A DNA stretch of 64,000 bases, taken from positions 1,621,501 to 1,685,500 of the forward strand of contig CP054675.1 of assembly GCA_013348845.1 (NCBI GenBank), given 5' to 3'. Every line of letters begins with the position of its first letter. Within the stretch, counting starts at the first letter, position 1. The notes under the pieces were generated by a model. The model was not told the origin of the DNA and searched no databases. It saw only the letters and a list, made by a program, of their open reading frames with translations. Made by a program: the position numbers and the translations under genes. This document shows, one piece after another, positions 16,901-25,920 of this stretch. Origin of the DNA: Candidatus Tepidiaquacella proteinivora. Its GTDB lineage: Bacteria; Bacteroidota; Ignavibacteria; Tepidaquicellales; Tepidaquicellaceae.

Positions 16901-19324
16901 ATGAAAAGATATATAATATTTTCTTTCTTATTTCTAATTTTCATTATTCCTTTTACTAAACTATATTCCCAAAATAAAAGTGATATTAAAGGCAAAATTA
17001 TCGACATTGAAACAGGAGAAGGTATTCATAATGTTTCAATTGTACTTTACAACTTACAAAATAAATTTTATTCCAACACTGATACTGAAGGATTGTTTTA
17101 TATTAATGATGTTCCTGAGGGAGATTATACTTTAACTGCATCAAGAATAGGATATAATAATAAAGAAATATATGTAAAAGTTTTTAAATACACACAACAA
17201 AATATAATCATAAAACTAATTGCTTCTCCAATAAGAACAGAGGAAATAAATGTAACAAGTTACAGATACGAAAAATCCATAAAAGATATACCTTCTCCCA
17301 TTGAAATTATAGATAAAGAACAAATAATAAAAGCACCATCAAAAACATTATCAGAAATTATTTCAATAAAACCAGGTATATTTTTAATCAGAGACGGTAT
17401 CTGGGCGACTGATGTTAGCATTAGAGGATTAAGTAAAAATAATATTGTAACTTTAATTGATGGAAACAGAATTGAAACAGCAAATGATTTATCTGCAAGG
17501 CTATCGATGTTGGATATATCTGACATTGATAGAATAGAAATAATAAAGGGAGGAACTTCAACTTTATATGGTACGGGAGCAACAGGCGGAGTAATAAATA
17601 TCTACACGAAAACACCTGGTTATTACAAGAAAATCATCGGTGGAACGTTTCAATTCGGATATAGCACAGTAAATAATAACCCTTCAAGTAAACTGACTCT
17701 ACAAACAAGTAATAAAAATTACTATTTTAAAATCAGTGGTTCTTATTCAAATGCAAAAGACACAAGAACTCCATCAGGAATTTTACCAAACAGCCAATAT
17801 ACAGATTATTATTTGAGTGCTTCTTTAGGAATTATTCCTTTTTCAAAAAGCGAATTAAAAATTCAATATCAAAATTACTACGCAAAAGATGTTGGGATAC
17901 CGGGAGGCGTAACATTGTTTCCTCAGACAGCAATTGTAAAATATCCGCAGGAAAGGAGGCAATTATACAGCGCCGAATACAGGATAAACAATATTTCAAA
18001 ATTTTTAAATTCATTATCCTTTAAATATTATTATCATTATATTTTACGCGATGTCGAAAATATTCCAAATCAAGTTACAATTAAACCACCAAGTGGAACA
18101 TCTCCAAAACAAAGAATTACAGTATTATCTATAACTCCAAGTGGAAGGCATTATGTAAATGGAGTTCAATTGCAAGGTTTGTTGAAACCATTATACAATA
18201 ATACAATAATTACAGGAATAGATATCTGGAAAAGAATACTCGACAGCCGTAGAGAAAGAAATCAAAAAATAGAAACTTTAAGTTCAGTAGGTGATACAGT
18301 ATTATCAACCACATTTAAAACTATAGGTGAAAAACCTGTTCCTGATGCGGAATATTTAAGTGCTGGTTTATACTTACAAGATGAGTTAAGATTATTCAAC
18401 GATAAACTAAAAATTACTTTTGGGGGTAGAGTAGATAATATAAATATAAGTAATAGGGATTTATTACAACCATTATACGAAATTGTCAATGGGAATTACA
18501 ATCCAAATCCGGCAGGACAAAAATTACTTTGGAGTAAAAAAGATATATCAACTTTTTCCTGGAGCGGAAATCTCAATATTATTTATACTGTTCAAAAAGA
18601 CATAGATATTACTTTTAATATTGCGCGTTCATTCCGCTCACCAAATTTAGAAGAGCGTTATCAATATATAGATCTTGGTAACATTGTAAAACTCGGTAAT
18701 CCAGAATTAGAATCAGAAAGAGGTCTTTTCTTAGATTTAGGAATTAGATTATGGCACAATTTCCTAAACTTAAAAAATAAATCAATATCATTTACCGGTA
18801 ATATTTTTCTTAATTCGTTTAATAATCTTGTTTCTGAAACACCAACAATTTATGAGGGAAGACCAGCATATATAAAAACTAACATCGGTACTGCAAGATT
18901 ATATGGGTTTGATTTAAGTTTAATTTTCAATTTCTATAAATATATAAATACTTATATAATGGCTGCTTATGTCAGGGGAGAGGATACAGGAAATAATGCT
19001 AATTTACCGGCAATTCCTCCTTTTAACTTAAAAGTTGGAGTTCAGGGCTGGATAACAGAATGGTTATTCTTTGATGTAAATTCAATAATTTCAGCAGAAC
19101 AAAATTTAATTGCGGAAGGAGAAATAGTTACTCCAGGATATGCAATATTCAATGCTGCTTTTAGTACAGGATATTTAAATTTTCAATTTTTAAAATTGAG
19201 ATTTCTTTCAGGATTTGAAAATATCCTTAATAAAGAATATAGAAATCACCTTTCTACATATAGAGGCTTAATAATTTCAGAGCCAGGTTTTAATTTTTAC
19301 ATTAAAACCTCTGTAGAATGGTGA
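16901..19324 (+). CDS. TonB-dependent outer-membrane receptor
   Basis: An 807-residue receptor. The signal peptide covers residues 1-24. A carboxypeptidase-regulatory-like domain (SDIKGKIIDIETGEG) spans about 27-110. The plug at about 120-235 contains IRGLSKNNIVTLIDGNRIET and GGTSTLYGTGATGGVINI, after which comes the beta barrel. The protein ends in an aromatic Trp, a usual signal for Bam-dependent outer-membrane insertion. It is smaller than the receptor at 5803 and resembles siderophore or cobalamin/heme receptors more than SusC. There is no riboswitch or Fur-like box before it, because the gap to lhgO is only 18 bp. The ligand is unknown. Confidence 0.88.
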   Translation: MKRYIIFSFLFLIFIIPFTKLYSQNKSDIKGKIIDIETGEGIHNVSIVLYNLQNKFYSNTDTEGLFYINDVPEGDYTLTASRIGYNNKEIYVKVFKYTQQNIIIKLIASPIRTEEINVTSYRYEKSIKDIPSPIEIIDKEQIIKAPSKTLSEIISIKPGIFLIRDGIWATDVSIRGLSKNNIVTLIDGNRIETANDLSARLSMLDISDIDRIEIIKGGTSTLYGTGATGGVINIYTKTPGYYKKIIGGTFQFGYSTVNNNPSSKLTLQTSNKNYYFKISGSYSNAKDTRTPSGILPNSQYTDYYLSASLGIIPFSKSELKIQYQNYYAKDVGIPGGVTLFPQTAIVKYPQERRQLYSAEYRINNISKFLNSLSFKYYYHYILRDVENIPNQVTIKPPSGTSPKQRITVLSITPSGRHYVNGVQLQGLLKPLYNNTIITGIDIWKRILDSRRERNQKIETLSSVGDTVLSTTFKTIGEKPVPDAEYLSAGLYLQDELRLFNDKLKITFGGRVDNINISNRDLLQPLYEIVNGNYNPNPAGQKLLWSKKDISTFSWSGNLNIIYTVQKDIDITFNIARSFRSPNLEERYQYIDLGNIVKLGNPELESERGLFLDLGIRLWHNFLNLKNKSISFTGNIFLNSFNNLVSETPTIYEGRPAYIKTNIGTARLYGFDLSLIFNFYKYINTYIMAAYVRGEDTGNNANLPAIPPFNLKVGVQGWITEWLFFDVNSIISAEQNLIAEGEIVTPGYAIFNAAFSTGYLNFQFLKLRFLSGFENILNKEYRNHLSTYRGLIISEPGFNFYIKTSVEW

Positions 19325-19355
19325 TTTCTATTTTAACAGATATTCAAGTATTGTA

Positions 19356-21776
19356 TTACAATTTGTTGATAAACTTCACTACCTCTTTATACATATTCTC
19401 TCCGTCAAGGCCTGCTTCTTTAAGAACACTTTCTGCACTACCACTACCAAGATAATGACCTTTCATAAATGGGTGTAAAATATGTTCGCGCCCATAAGTA
19501 CCTGTTATCCATTTATACATTGTTGGTAAAGTAAATCCTGTTATACCCATTGCCACTTCTGCAACTGAATGAGGATATATTTTTTCCTGTTCTTCTTTTG
19601 GTAATAAATTAAACAATTCTGCACTTGAAACATAGTACACTTCTACATTATATCCGTCTTTATCTAATAGTGGTAATGTTTTATATACAAATTCAATTGC
19701 AACACCACTTTCCTGAAGTACTATGTAGGCATCAACCTTCGAAGATGGATTAGCTCTCCTTAATTTATATACTCCTTTTATAGATTCTTCAACAGGTGCA
19801 AGTTTCATAGCAAATCTATCCGCAACTAATTCATTAGGTCTTGTCACAAAAGGACAAAGTATTGCTGGTCTTTTCTTTAAGCCAGCTATTAATAGAGGCC
19901 ATACTTCTGCTGGTTCCCAGGGGGTTAAGGTAATTAAAACTCCCGGGGGAAAATTTTCCTGAATTAACTGCAAACATTGTGGGTCTGCATGAGTAGGGCC
20001 ATCTTCTCCGGTTTTTAAACCTGCGTGGGCATTAACTAAAATCCATGAATTATAATTTCCACCGAAATGCATAACTTTATTTTGTTCACCAATACCATGT
20101 AATCTTGCGGGAGTATGTTCCATTGCAGAAATAAAAGCTCCATAGGAAGAGCTTGCACCAATATTTTTACCAAAAGCACCAATTCCTGCCATATACCCAC
20201 CAATAGCATCTTCACATATACCACCTATTGTCAAGATTCGGGCATCCGGGTTATCGATAGAATCGAAGTATCCTGCAGGAAATCCTTCTCCAACTAAATT
20301 TATACTTGTAGAACCTAAAAGGTCTGCGGCAACACCAAAGAATGCTCCATTGGTTTTCTTATTCAAATAACCAAGTGAAGCACCTAATGCAGCTCTAATT
20401 GTAGTTGTAACACCAGGTTTTAATCCAAGTTCTTCAGGAATTTTATATTCATTTATTGATGTATCTGAATATAAATTCTCAAGATGCGGTTTATTTTCTC
20501 TTGGCACCCTGTTAAGTTTTTTCAGTCTATTTTTAGAATCACTAATTAACTTTGCAAATAATGAAAATCCTTTTTCGCTTTCTATAGCCTTTCTTATAGT
20601 CATCAAGGTATCATAAAATACCTGCTCAATATATAATCTTTTCCAATCTCCTTTATAATCCGGATATAAGGAACTGAATTCTTTTTTAATTTCTTCTACA
20701 CTTTTATCAATGAATCTTGGAACTTTAAGGTTAAATGCATTTTCAAATTCTTCACATGACTTATAGTATTCTTCTGAACAGAATTTGTGACCAGCTCCGT
20801 GAGAAGTTCTTCCTTCAATTCCATATTTCCATCCTTTTATTGTCCGATACACGATAGCAACAGGCATTTTATTAGTTAATTGCTTTGCAAATAATTGCGC
20901 TGCTAATATTTTATTGAAATCTTTTCCATCATCAACATAAATCACATTAAAATCGTGAAGATATAATAGTTCCATTGGGTTCCATTGTACATAATCACCT
21001 TTTAATTCTCCTTCCCTACAAACTCTATTCGTATCAATTGATGCCTGGTTAAAATCAATATGCATTATAATGTTATGTAATCTCATTGATGACGCTCCAG
21101 CTAATGCTTCTGCAACTCTACCGGGAGTCATACCTCCTTCCCCTTCTACTACATTAACTTTTGGAGCAGCTGAACCAAACCAATCAATAGCACCTAATGC
21201 TAATCCAAATGAAGAAGGTACACCTACGCCACTGGCACCTGTTGCAACTTTTACGAATGGGGTAGCGGGAGTAGGATGACCATCTAATGCCTTAGATTTA
21301 AATTTTAAAAATAAAGGTGTATCATTTGTCGGATTTCTTCTAAAACCAAGTAAATCTTCAAATCTAACCTGATTTTTTGCGTCAGAAGGAAGTAACTCAG
21401 GTTCAAAAACTCTAACAAACTCATTTCTTAAAGCATACATTGCATACAAGCCCATTGCTTTATGTCCTGCAGCATAAACAATCATATCGTTTTTTTCGTC
21501 ATGCGGGTTTGTAAAATCATAATCAGCTGTTTTATAAACAATTGATTGCACAAATCTGCCCGATGAAATGGAACCACCGGGATGGCCACTTGTGGGCACA
21601 AAATTATAAAGAACACCACATAATGTTCTATAAATAATATCCATCTTTTCAAAAAGTTGTAATTCATCCTCAGAAAAAGTTGAAACTTTTTTCATAATAT
21701 CATTTACTTCATAATATTCCCCTCTTCTTGGTCCAAAACTTAAAACATTTTTGTTAACTTTTTTTTCTCTAGCCAT
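19356..21776 (-). CDS. Transketolase-family ThDP enzyme, atypical long form
   Basis: An 806-residue thiamine-diphosphate enzyme. Transketolase marks are clear: SGHPGGS at residues 63-69, the ThDP/metal loop GEGG...DFNQ at 212-244 (Glu where the usual GDG has Asp), HGAGHKF near 336, a pyrimidine-domain CED near 521-523, and GEDGPTH at 590-596. The family moves two-carbon ketol units between sugar phosphates in the pentose phosphate pathway. The protein is about 130-180 residues longer than common transketolases, with extra sequence in the first 150 residues and around 340-450. The length recalls phosphoketolase, but its motifs do not match that family. It is convergent with the TonB receptor gene. 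Substrate specificity should be regarded as open. Confidence 0.8.
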   Translation of the reverse strand: MAREKKVNKNVLSFGPRRGEYYEVNDIMKKVSTFSEDELQLFEKMDIIYRTLCGVLYNFVPTSGHPGGSISSGRFVQSIVYKTADYDFTNPHDEKNDMIVYAAGHKAMGLYAMYALRNEFVRVFEPELLPSDAKNQVRFEDLLGFRRNPTNDTPLFLKFKSKALDGHPTPATPFVKVATGASGVGVPSSFGLALGAIDWFGSAAPKVNVVEGEGGMTPGRVAEALAGASSMRLHNIIMHIDFNQASIDTNRVCREGELKGDYVQWNPMELLYLHDFNVIYVDDGKDFNKILAAQLFAKQLTNKMPVAIVYRTIKGWKYGIEGRTSHGAGHKFCSEEYYKSCEEFENAFNLKVPRFIDKSVEEIKKEFSSLYPDYKGDWKRLYIEQVFYDTLMTIRKAIESEKGFSLFAKLISDSKNRLKKLNRVPRENKPHLENLYSDTSINEYKIPEELGLKPGVTTTIRAALGASLGYLNKKTNGAFFGVAADLLGSTSINLVGEGFPAGYFDSIDNPDARILTIGGICEDAIGGYMAGIGAFGKNIGASSSYGAFISAMEHTPARLHGIGEQNKVMHFGGNYNSWILVNAHAGLKTGEDGPTHADPQCLQLIQENFPPGVLITLTPWEPAEVWPLLIAGLKKRPAILCPFVTRPNELVADRFAMKLAPVEESIKGVYKLRRANPSSKVDAYIVLQESGVAIEFVYKTLPLLDKDGYNVEVYYVSSAELFNLLPKEEQEKIYPHSVAEVAMGITGFTLPTMYKWITGTYGREHILHPFMKGHYLGSGSAESVLKEAGLDGENMYKEVVKFINKL

Positions 21777-21840
21777 AATAATTTATTTTTGTTAATAAAA
21801 TTATAGTTAATATAAAATCTAAAATAAATTTTATAATTCC

Positions 21841-22803
21841 TTACAAAGCGAATCCTAAGCCAGCTGTAATAAGAAACCGTTTTCCCATATTTAATTCAAA
21901 GTTTGCCATCATAGTTAAAATAGTTAAACTTGCGCCTGCAACTCCCCTGAAATTTGCACCACTTTTTTGTGAAATAGAAACAGGAACAACAATATTTGTT
22001 GACGGATTACGATAATTATAGTTTAGTTCAAGATCAAACGTTTCATACTGTCCACCCCCGTAAATAGTAACAAACGGGAATTTCTTTGCAAATTGTAACC
22101 CTGCAACATAGCCGTTAGCATCAAAATATTTTACCCCATCATCATTTCTAATGCTGAAATTCTGAAACCCGCCGTGTAAACCAATCTCAAATGGAATACC
22201 CCGTATTAAGTAACTTAAATTATATCTGAAAACCACACCCGAATAACCAAGGTCACCATAATTTGACAAGTTTACACGCGGAAGAAATCTTACAATAACA
22301 TCAGCACCATAGAAAGAACCTAAACCTATTTGTGGAATAATGAATGGATAAAATTTAGTATCAACAATTCCACTTGCTAAAGTTAAATCAGGAGCCGGGA
22401 TTTGAACACCTGCTGCATAGTAATACCCCTTTGCAACCGCGGGGGTGGTAGGACCAAAAACAGTTGGCGCTCCTGTAACATTATAGTAAGCAAGAAATTT
22501 TTGACCACCAACAAGTATTGAATCTGTAAAACTTAAATCAAAAAACCTATCTTCATCAGTCAAAGCTATCGCGGACAATTTAACCCCTGCATATAAATTT
22601 GTTTCAAAAGGCAATTTACCCACGCTTTGCATTCTGCCATCTATAAAATGTGAGTTAAAAGCAATGCCAAGCCCATCGGTAAATGGTTGCATATACTTTT
22701 CGGCATATTTAGCGCCTATTTTTGATAAATTATCATTTAATACTTGAGAAAATAAAATGTTGCAAAAAATAAAAATAAAAGCCACTAATAAAATTTTTTT
22801 CAT
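21841..22803 (-). CDS. Outer-membrane beta-barrel-like protein, resembles DUF6588
   Basis: A 320-residue exported protein. The signal peptide is at residues 1-19 (ending ILFSQ), followed by a short helical stretch (LSKIGAKYAEKYMQPFTDGLG) and then alternating beta strands rich in Gly and aromatics, ending FLITAGLGFAL. This is the pattern of a small outer-membrane barrel. I think the N-terminal helix followed by an IAFNSHFIDGR-like segment matches the DUF6588 family of FCB bacteria, but this is from memory. It lies 64 bp upstream of the transketolase gene and 72 bp downstream of the six-repeat protein on the same strand. No function can be assigned. Confidence 0.65.
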   Translation of the reverse strand: MKKILLVAFIFIFCNILFSQVLNDNLSKIGAKYAEKYMQPFTDGLGIAFNSHFIDGRMQSVGKLPFETNLYAGVKLSAIALTDEDRFFDLSFTDSILVGGQKFLAYYNVTGAPTVFGPTTPAVAKGYYYAAGVQIPAPDLTLASGIVDTKFYPFIIPQIGLGSFYGADVIVRFLPRVNLSNYGDLGYSGVVFRYNLSYLIRGIPFEIGLHGGFQNFSIRNDDGVKYFDANGYVAGLQFAKKFPFVTIYGGGQYETFDLELNYNYRNPSTNIVVPVSISQKSGANFRGVAGASLTILTMMANFELNMGKRFLITAGLGFAL

Positions 22804-22875
22804 AAAATTATTATTACTTTAATAGGGTTGGGGAAAAATATAATTGAAATTAAATATCATCAAAGCTCTAACTAA

Positions 22876-23238
22876 TTAATTCCATCCTGCTTCACTCTTA
22901 TACTTTGTAAAATATACAACTACATCAGCTTCACTTTTATATTTCGTGAAATATATTATCCAATCAGCTTCACTTTTGTATTTTGTATAAAACCAAATTC
23001 CACTATAAGGTTGAGCTTCGCTTTTATACTTGGTTTCATAAACAATTAAATCGGCGTCACTTTTGTATTTCGTAACATAAATTACTTTATCAGCTTCACT
23101 CTTATATTTTGTTATGTATACAACTTGCGATTTTGATTCAGTTACAAATAAACATAGAAATATAAATATAACCCCTAAAATTATATAAGATTTTGATTTA
23201 TACATATATATTAAGTTTTTATAAAAATATAACTTCAT
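22876..23238 (-). CDS. Six-repeat protein matching the Septknot (DUF6150) knotted family
   Basis: A 120-residue protein. Residues 1-38 include a hydrophobic signal-like helix ending ESKSQ. The remaining 82 residues are six copies of a unit with consensus YxTKYKSEAD. The KYKS cores fall at residues 44, 57, 70, 86, 99 and 112, a spacing of 13-13-16-13-13: two sets of three units joined by a short insertion (QPYSG). As I recall, this TKYKSEAD signature defines the DUF6150/Septknot family, whose small members fold into a 7(1) torus knot. Most known members appear cytosolic; this copy would be exported. The start could also be the ATG at 23205 (residue 12), which shortens the signal peptide; neither has a clear ribosome-binding site. 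The function is unknown. Confidence 0.8.
   Translation of the reverse strand: MKLYFYKNLIYMYKSKSYIILGVIFIFLCLFVTESKSQVVYITKYKSEADKVIYVTKYKSDADLIVYETKYKSEAQPYSGIWFYTKYKSEADWIIYFTKYKSEADVVVYFTKYKSEAGWN
22879..23124. repeat. Imperfect in-frame tandem repeats of about 39 bp
   Basis: Six diverged units of a 39-bp repeat (the fourth preceded by 9 extra bases) make up the coding region of the Septknot-like gene. On the plus strand each unit shows a variant of GCTTCACTTTTATATTT. The DNA copies differ at many third positions while the protein units stay alike, which points to old duplication under selection on the protein rather than recent expansion. Confidence 0.8.
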
Positions 23239-23413
23239 AAATTAAATATAAATACAAAAACACACAGTTTATAAAATATCATATTCTCCATGTTATAAAT
23301 TCATCTTTAGAAGCTCAAATCTGAAAATATTTAAAGGGTTAAATAAAAACCTTTAATAAATAACTAAATATTCTTAATTTTTTATTTTAATAAAAATTTC
23401 TTTGAAATTTAAT

Positions 23414-23436
23414 TCCTGAAAACTAATAATTCAGGA
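23414..23436 (+). promoter_or_regulatory. Inverted repeat overlapping a ribosome-binding site
   Basis: TCCTGAA (23414-23420) and TTCAGGA (23430-23436) pair perfectly across a 9-base loop. The right arm overlaps the first half of the purine-rich AGGAGAAAGGAG site that serves the ornithine cyclodeaminase-like gene. In mRNA this could partly hide the site; the second AGGAG (23440 onward) stays free. A protein operator is an alternative. Confidence 0.35.
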
Positions 23437-23449
23437 GAAAGGAGAATAA

Positions 23450-24427
23450 ATGTCTTTAATTCTTACTAGAGATGACCTAATAAAAATACTACAAATGTCA
23501 GATTGTATAAATGCTGTTGAGAAAGCATTTGCAGAATTAACGAATGGCACTGCGGTTCTACCATTAAGGATTGGTATAAAATCAGATATGGGTTTGAATT
23601 TATATATGCCGGCATATCTAAAAGAAAGTCAGGCATTGGCTTGTAAAGTTGTTTCTGTTTATAAAGATAATCCTATTAAATTCGGGTTACCAACTACAAT
23701 TGGAAAAGTCTTACTACAAGATCCCGAAACAGGAGAGGTAAAATGTATTATGGACGGTGGATATTTAACTGCTGTAAGAACAGGGGCAGCAAGCGGAGTT
23801 GCAACTAAGTATTTAGCAAATAAAGAAACGAATGGAATAGTTGGTATATTTGGTGCAGGTGTTCAGGCAAAAATGCAGTTATGGGCTATATACGAAGTCA
23901 GAAAAATAAAAAAAGCAATTGTTTTCGACTTATTAGAGGATGTTGCAAACAATTTTATTAACGAGATGAGTAAGAAGCTTAATTTGGAAATTACAAAAGC
24001 AAATTCTCCGGAAGAAGTACTTGAGGGAGATATAATCTGTACTGCTACCTCATCTTCAACTCCCCTATTTGATGGAAATAAAATCAGACCCGGAACACAT
24101 ATAAATGGTATCGGAAGTCATACACCAAATACCCGTGAGCTTGATACAATAACAATTAAAAGGTCTTTAGTAGTAGGTGATTCAACAGAAGCATGCTTCA
24201 ATGAAGCCGGAGATATAATTATTCCATTTAAAAATAAAGAAATTACACAATCACATTTTTATGGTGAACTTGGTGAAATAATAACCGGTAAAAAGCAAGG
24301 TAGAACAGATGCATCTCAAATTACATTATTTAAATCAAATGGTTTAGCAATACAAGATGCAGCTACCGCAAAGTTGGTCTATGATAAAGCATTAGAGATG
24401 GGAATAGGTACTAATGTCAATATATAA
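23450..24427 (+). CDS. Ornithine cyclodeaminase/mu-crystallin family protein
   Basis: A 325-residue NAD(P)-binding enzyme. The N-terminal dimer domain contains MPAYLKESQALACKVVSVY and KCIMDGGYLTAVRTGAASG, with the conserved Lys and the Arg-Thr-Ala/Gly substrate site. The Rossmann loop is GIFGAGVQAKMQ. The family includes ornithine cyclodeaminase (ornithine to proline plus ammonia), delta1-pyrroline-2-carboxylate reductase, alanine dehydrogenase and ketimine reductases. Those cannot be separated by eye. The next gene encodes a PutP-type Na+/solute symporter, which makes a proline or hydroxyproline link plausible. The ribosome-binding site AGGAGAAAGGAG is the best in the neighbourhood. Confidence 0.85.
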   Translation: MSLILTRDDLIKILQMSDCINAVEKAFAELTNGTAVLPLRIGIKSDMGLNLYMPAYLKESQALACKVVSVYKDNPIKFGLPTTIGKVLLQDPETGEVKCIMDGGYLTAVRTGAASGVATKYLANKETNGIVGIFGAGVQAKMQLWAIYEVRKIKKAIVFDLLEDVANNFINEMSKKLNLEITKANSPEEVLEGDIICTATSSSTPLFDGNKIRPGTHINGIGSHTPNTRELDTITIKRSLVVGDSTEACFNEAGDIIIPFKNKEITQSHFYGELGEIITGKKQGRTDASQITLFKSNGLAIQDAATAKLVYDKALEMGIGTNVNI

Positions 24428-24472
24428 TTTAAAAATATAAAAATTAGTTACAAAAACTAAACAAGTTATTAT

Positions 24473-25918
24473 TTGATAGTAATATTTTTTGCATACTTAG
24501 TTATTGTATTAACTATCTCTTTAATATCAGCCCTTAGAGTTAAAACAACTCATGATTTTATTTTAGGTGGTAAAAAATTCTCAGGGGTTTCTCTTGCTTT
24601 ATCGGAAAGAGCTACAGGAGAATCAGCATGGTTATTGCTTGGTTTAACCGGAGAAGCTTATTTACTTGGCTTTCAGGCAATCTGGATTGCTCTTGGATGT
24701 ATCATCGGAATAGGATTCATTTGGTTTGTTATGGGAAATAGGTTAAGAGAAGAAACTGAAAAGTACAATACCTTTACTGTTCCGGGATTACTTTCTAAAA
24801 GATTTCCGGGGTCTGAAAAACTAATTGGAATTATCTCTGCATTAATTGTTGTGTTTTTCTTCACATTTTATATAGCAGCGCAATTTAGCGGTGGCGGAAA
24901 AATCCTTGAGGATACTTTTGGATTAAATCCCTTTTGGGGTATGGTGCTAAGTTCTGTTATAGTTATTTTTTATTGTATGATTGGAGGATTTGTTACCGTC
25001 GTTGTTACTGATATATTTCAATCTATACTTATGATAATAACTTTAATCGTACTGCCTATTATACTTATTTCAATTGCTTTAATCAATAATGTTGACGCTT
25101 TAGCTATGCTTGCGACAACAGGAAAAACTTCATTGGTTGAAAATAATGGTTTCGTAGGGGTATTATTTATTTTAAGCGGGCTGAGTTGGGCTTTTGGATA
25201 TACAGGACAACCACAATTATTAACGAGAATGATGGCTATAAAAAACGAAAGAGATGTTATTTACGCAAAGTGGACAGCAATATTCTGGACTATATTTGCA
25301 TATATTGGTGCTTTAATTATAGGATATATGGGATTTGTTTTTGTGAAGAGCGGCTTTTTAAATATAGAGCAGACAAGTCTTATAAAAGATTATGAAACTG
25401 TACTACCTGTTTTAATAAACTTTTTCACTGCACCAATTATTGCAGGTTTATTATTATCAGGAGTTATATCTGCAACTATGTCCACTGCATCCTCAGAAAT
25501 AATCGTAAGTTCTTCCTCTATTACAGAAGATATTATTATGAATCTCAAAAAGAACAATAGTGTTAATCAATTAGAACACTCAAAACTTTGGGTAAACAAA
25601 ATTATTACACTCTGCGTAGGAATAGTTGCATTAATTCTTGCGATAACAGTTAAGGATACTGTATATGGATTAGTTTCTTATGCCTGGTCGGGAATTGGTT
25701 CTTCGTTCGGACCCGCTTTAATTTTACTTTTATTCTGGAAAAGATTATCAAGGGTAGGTGTAATTTCATCATTATTAGCTGGGACAATTGGTACTATAAT
25801 ATGGAAAAATTTCCTTTTAATTCCCACAGGTGTTTCAGAAAGGCTTGGTAGTTATGTTTTTGCGCTACTAATGGCTATTATTTTTTCACTAATATTTCCA
25901 GAAAAAAACAATCAATAA
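24473..25918 (+). CDS. putP: Sodium/solute symporter (SSS family), PutP-like
   Basis: A 481-residue inner-membrane protein with about twelve to thirteen transmembrane helices. Motifs typical of sodium/proline symporters are visible: DFILGGKKFSGVSLALSE, the ATGESAWL run, LGFQAIWIALGC, an SGLSWAFGYTGQPQLLTR region and SATMSTASSEI. PutP couples Na+ entry to proline uptake. I assign a TTG start at 24473: an in-frame TAA lies 15 bases upstream, and the first in-frame ATG is far inside the first helices. The gene follows the ornithine cyclodeaminase-like gene by 45 bp and precedes ogt by 2 bp. Proline is the most likely substrate, but other solutes carried by this family are possible. Confidence 0.83.
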   Translation: MIVIFFAYLVIVLTISLISALRVKTTHDFILGGKKFSGVSLALSERATGESAWLLLGLTGEAYLLGFQAIWIALGCIIGIGFIWFVMGNRLREETEKYNTFTVPGLLSKRFPGSEKLIGIISALIVVFFFTFYIAAQFSGGGKILEDTFGLNPFWGMVLSSVIVIFYCMIGGFVTVVVTDIFQSILMIITLIVLPIILISIALINNVDALAMLATTGKTSLVENNGFVGVLFILSGLSWAFGYTGQPQLLTRMMAIKNERDVIYAKWTAIFWTIFAYIGALIIGYMGFVFVKSGFLNIEQTSLIKDYETVLPVLINFFTAPIIAGLLLSGVISATMSTASSEIIVSSSSITEDIIMNLKKNNSVNQLEHSKLWVNKIITLCVGIVALILAITVKDTVYGLVSYAWSGIGSSFGPALILLLFWKRLSRVGVISSLLAGTIGTIIWKNFLLIPTGVSERLGSYVFALLMAIIFSLIFPEKNNQ

Positions 25919-25920
25919 AA

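Noticed and set aside
19356-21776. Phosphoketolase as an identity for the 806-residue ThDP enzyme
   Set aside because: The length fits, but the motifs (SGHPGGS, GEDGPTH) are those of transketolase, and the phosphoketolase signatures I know are absent.
22879-23124. Tandem repeats that at first resemble a CRISPR-like array
   Set aside because: The units are in frame, diverge mostly at third codon positions and encode a conserved peptide repeat. There are no spacers of constant length and no cas genes.
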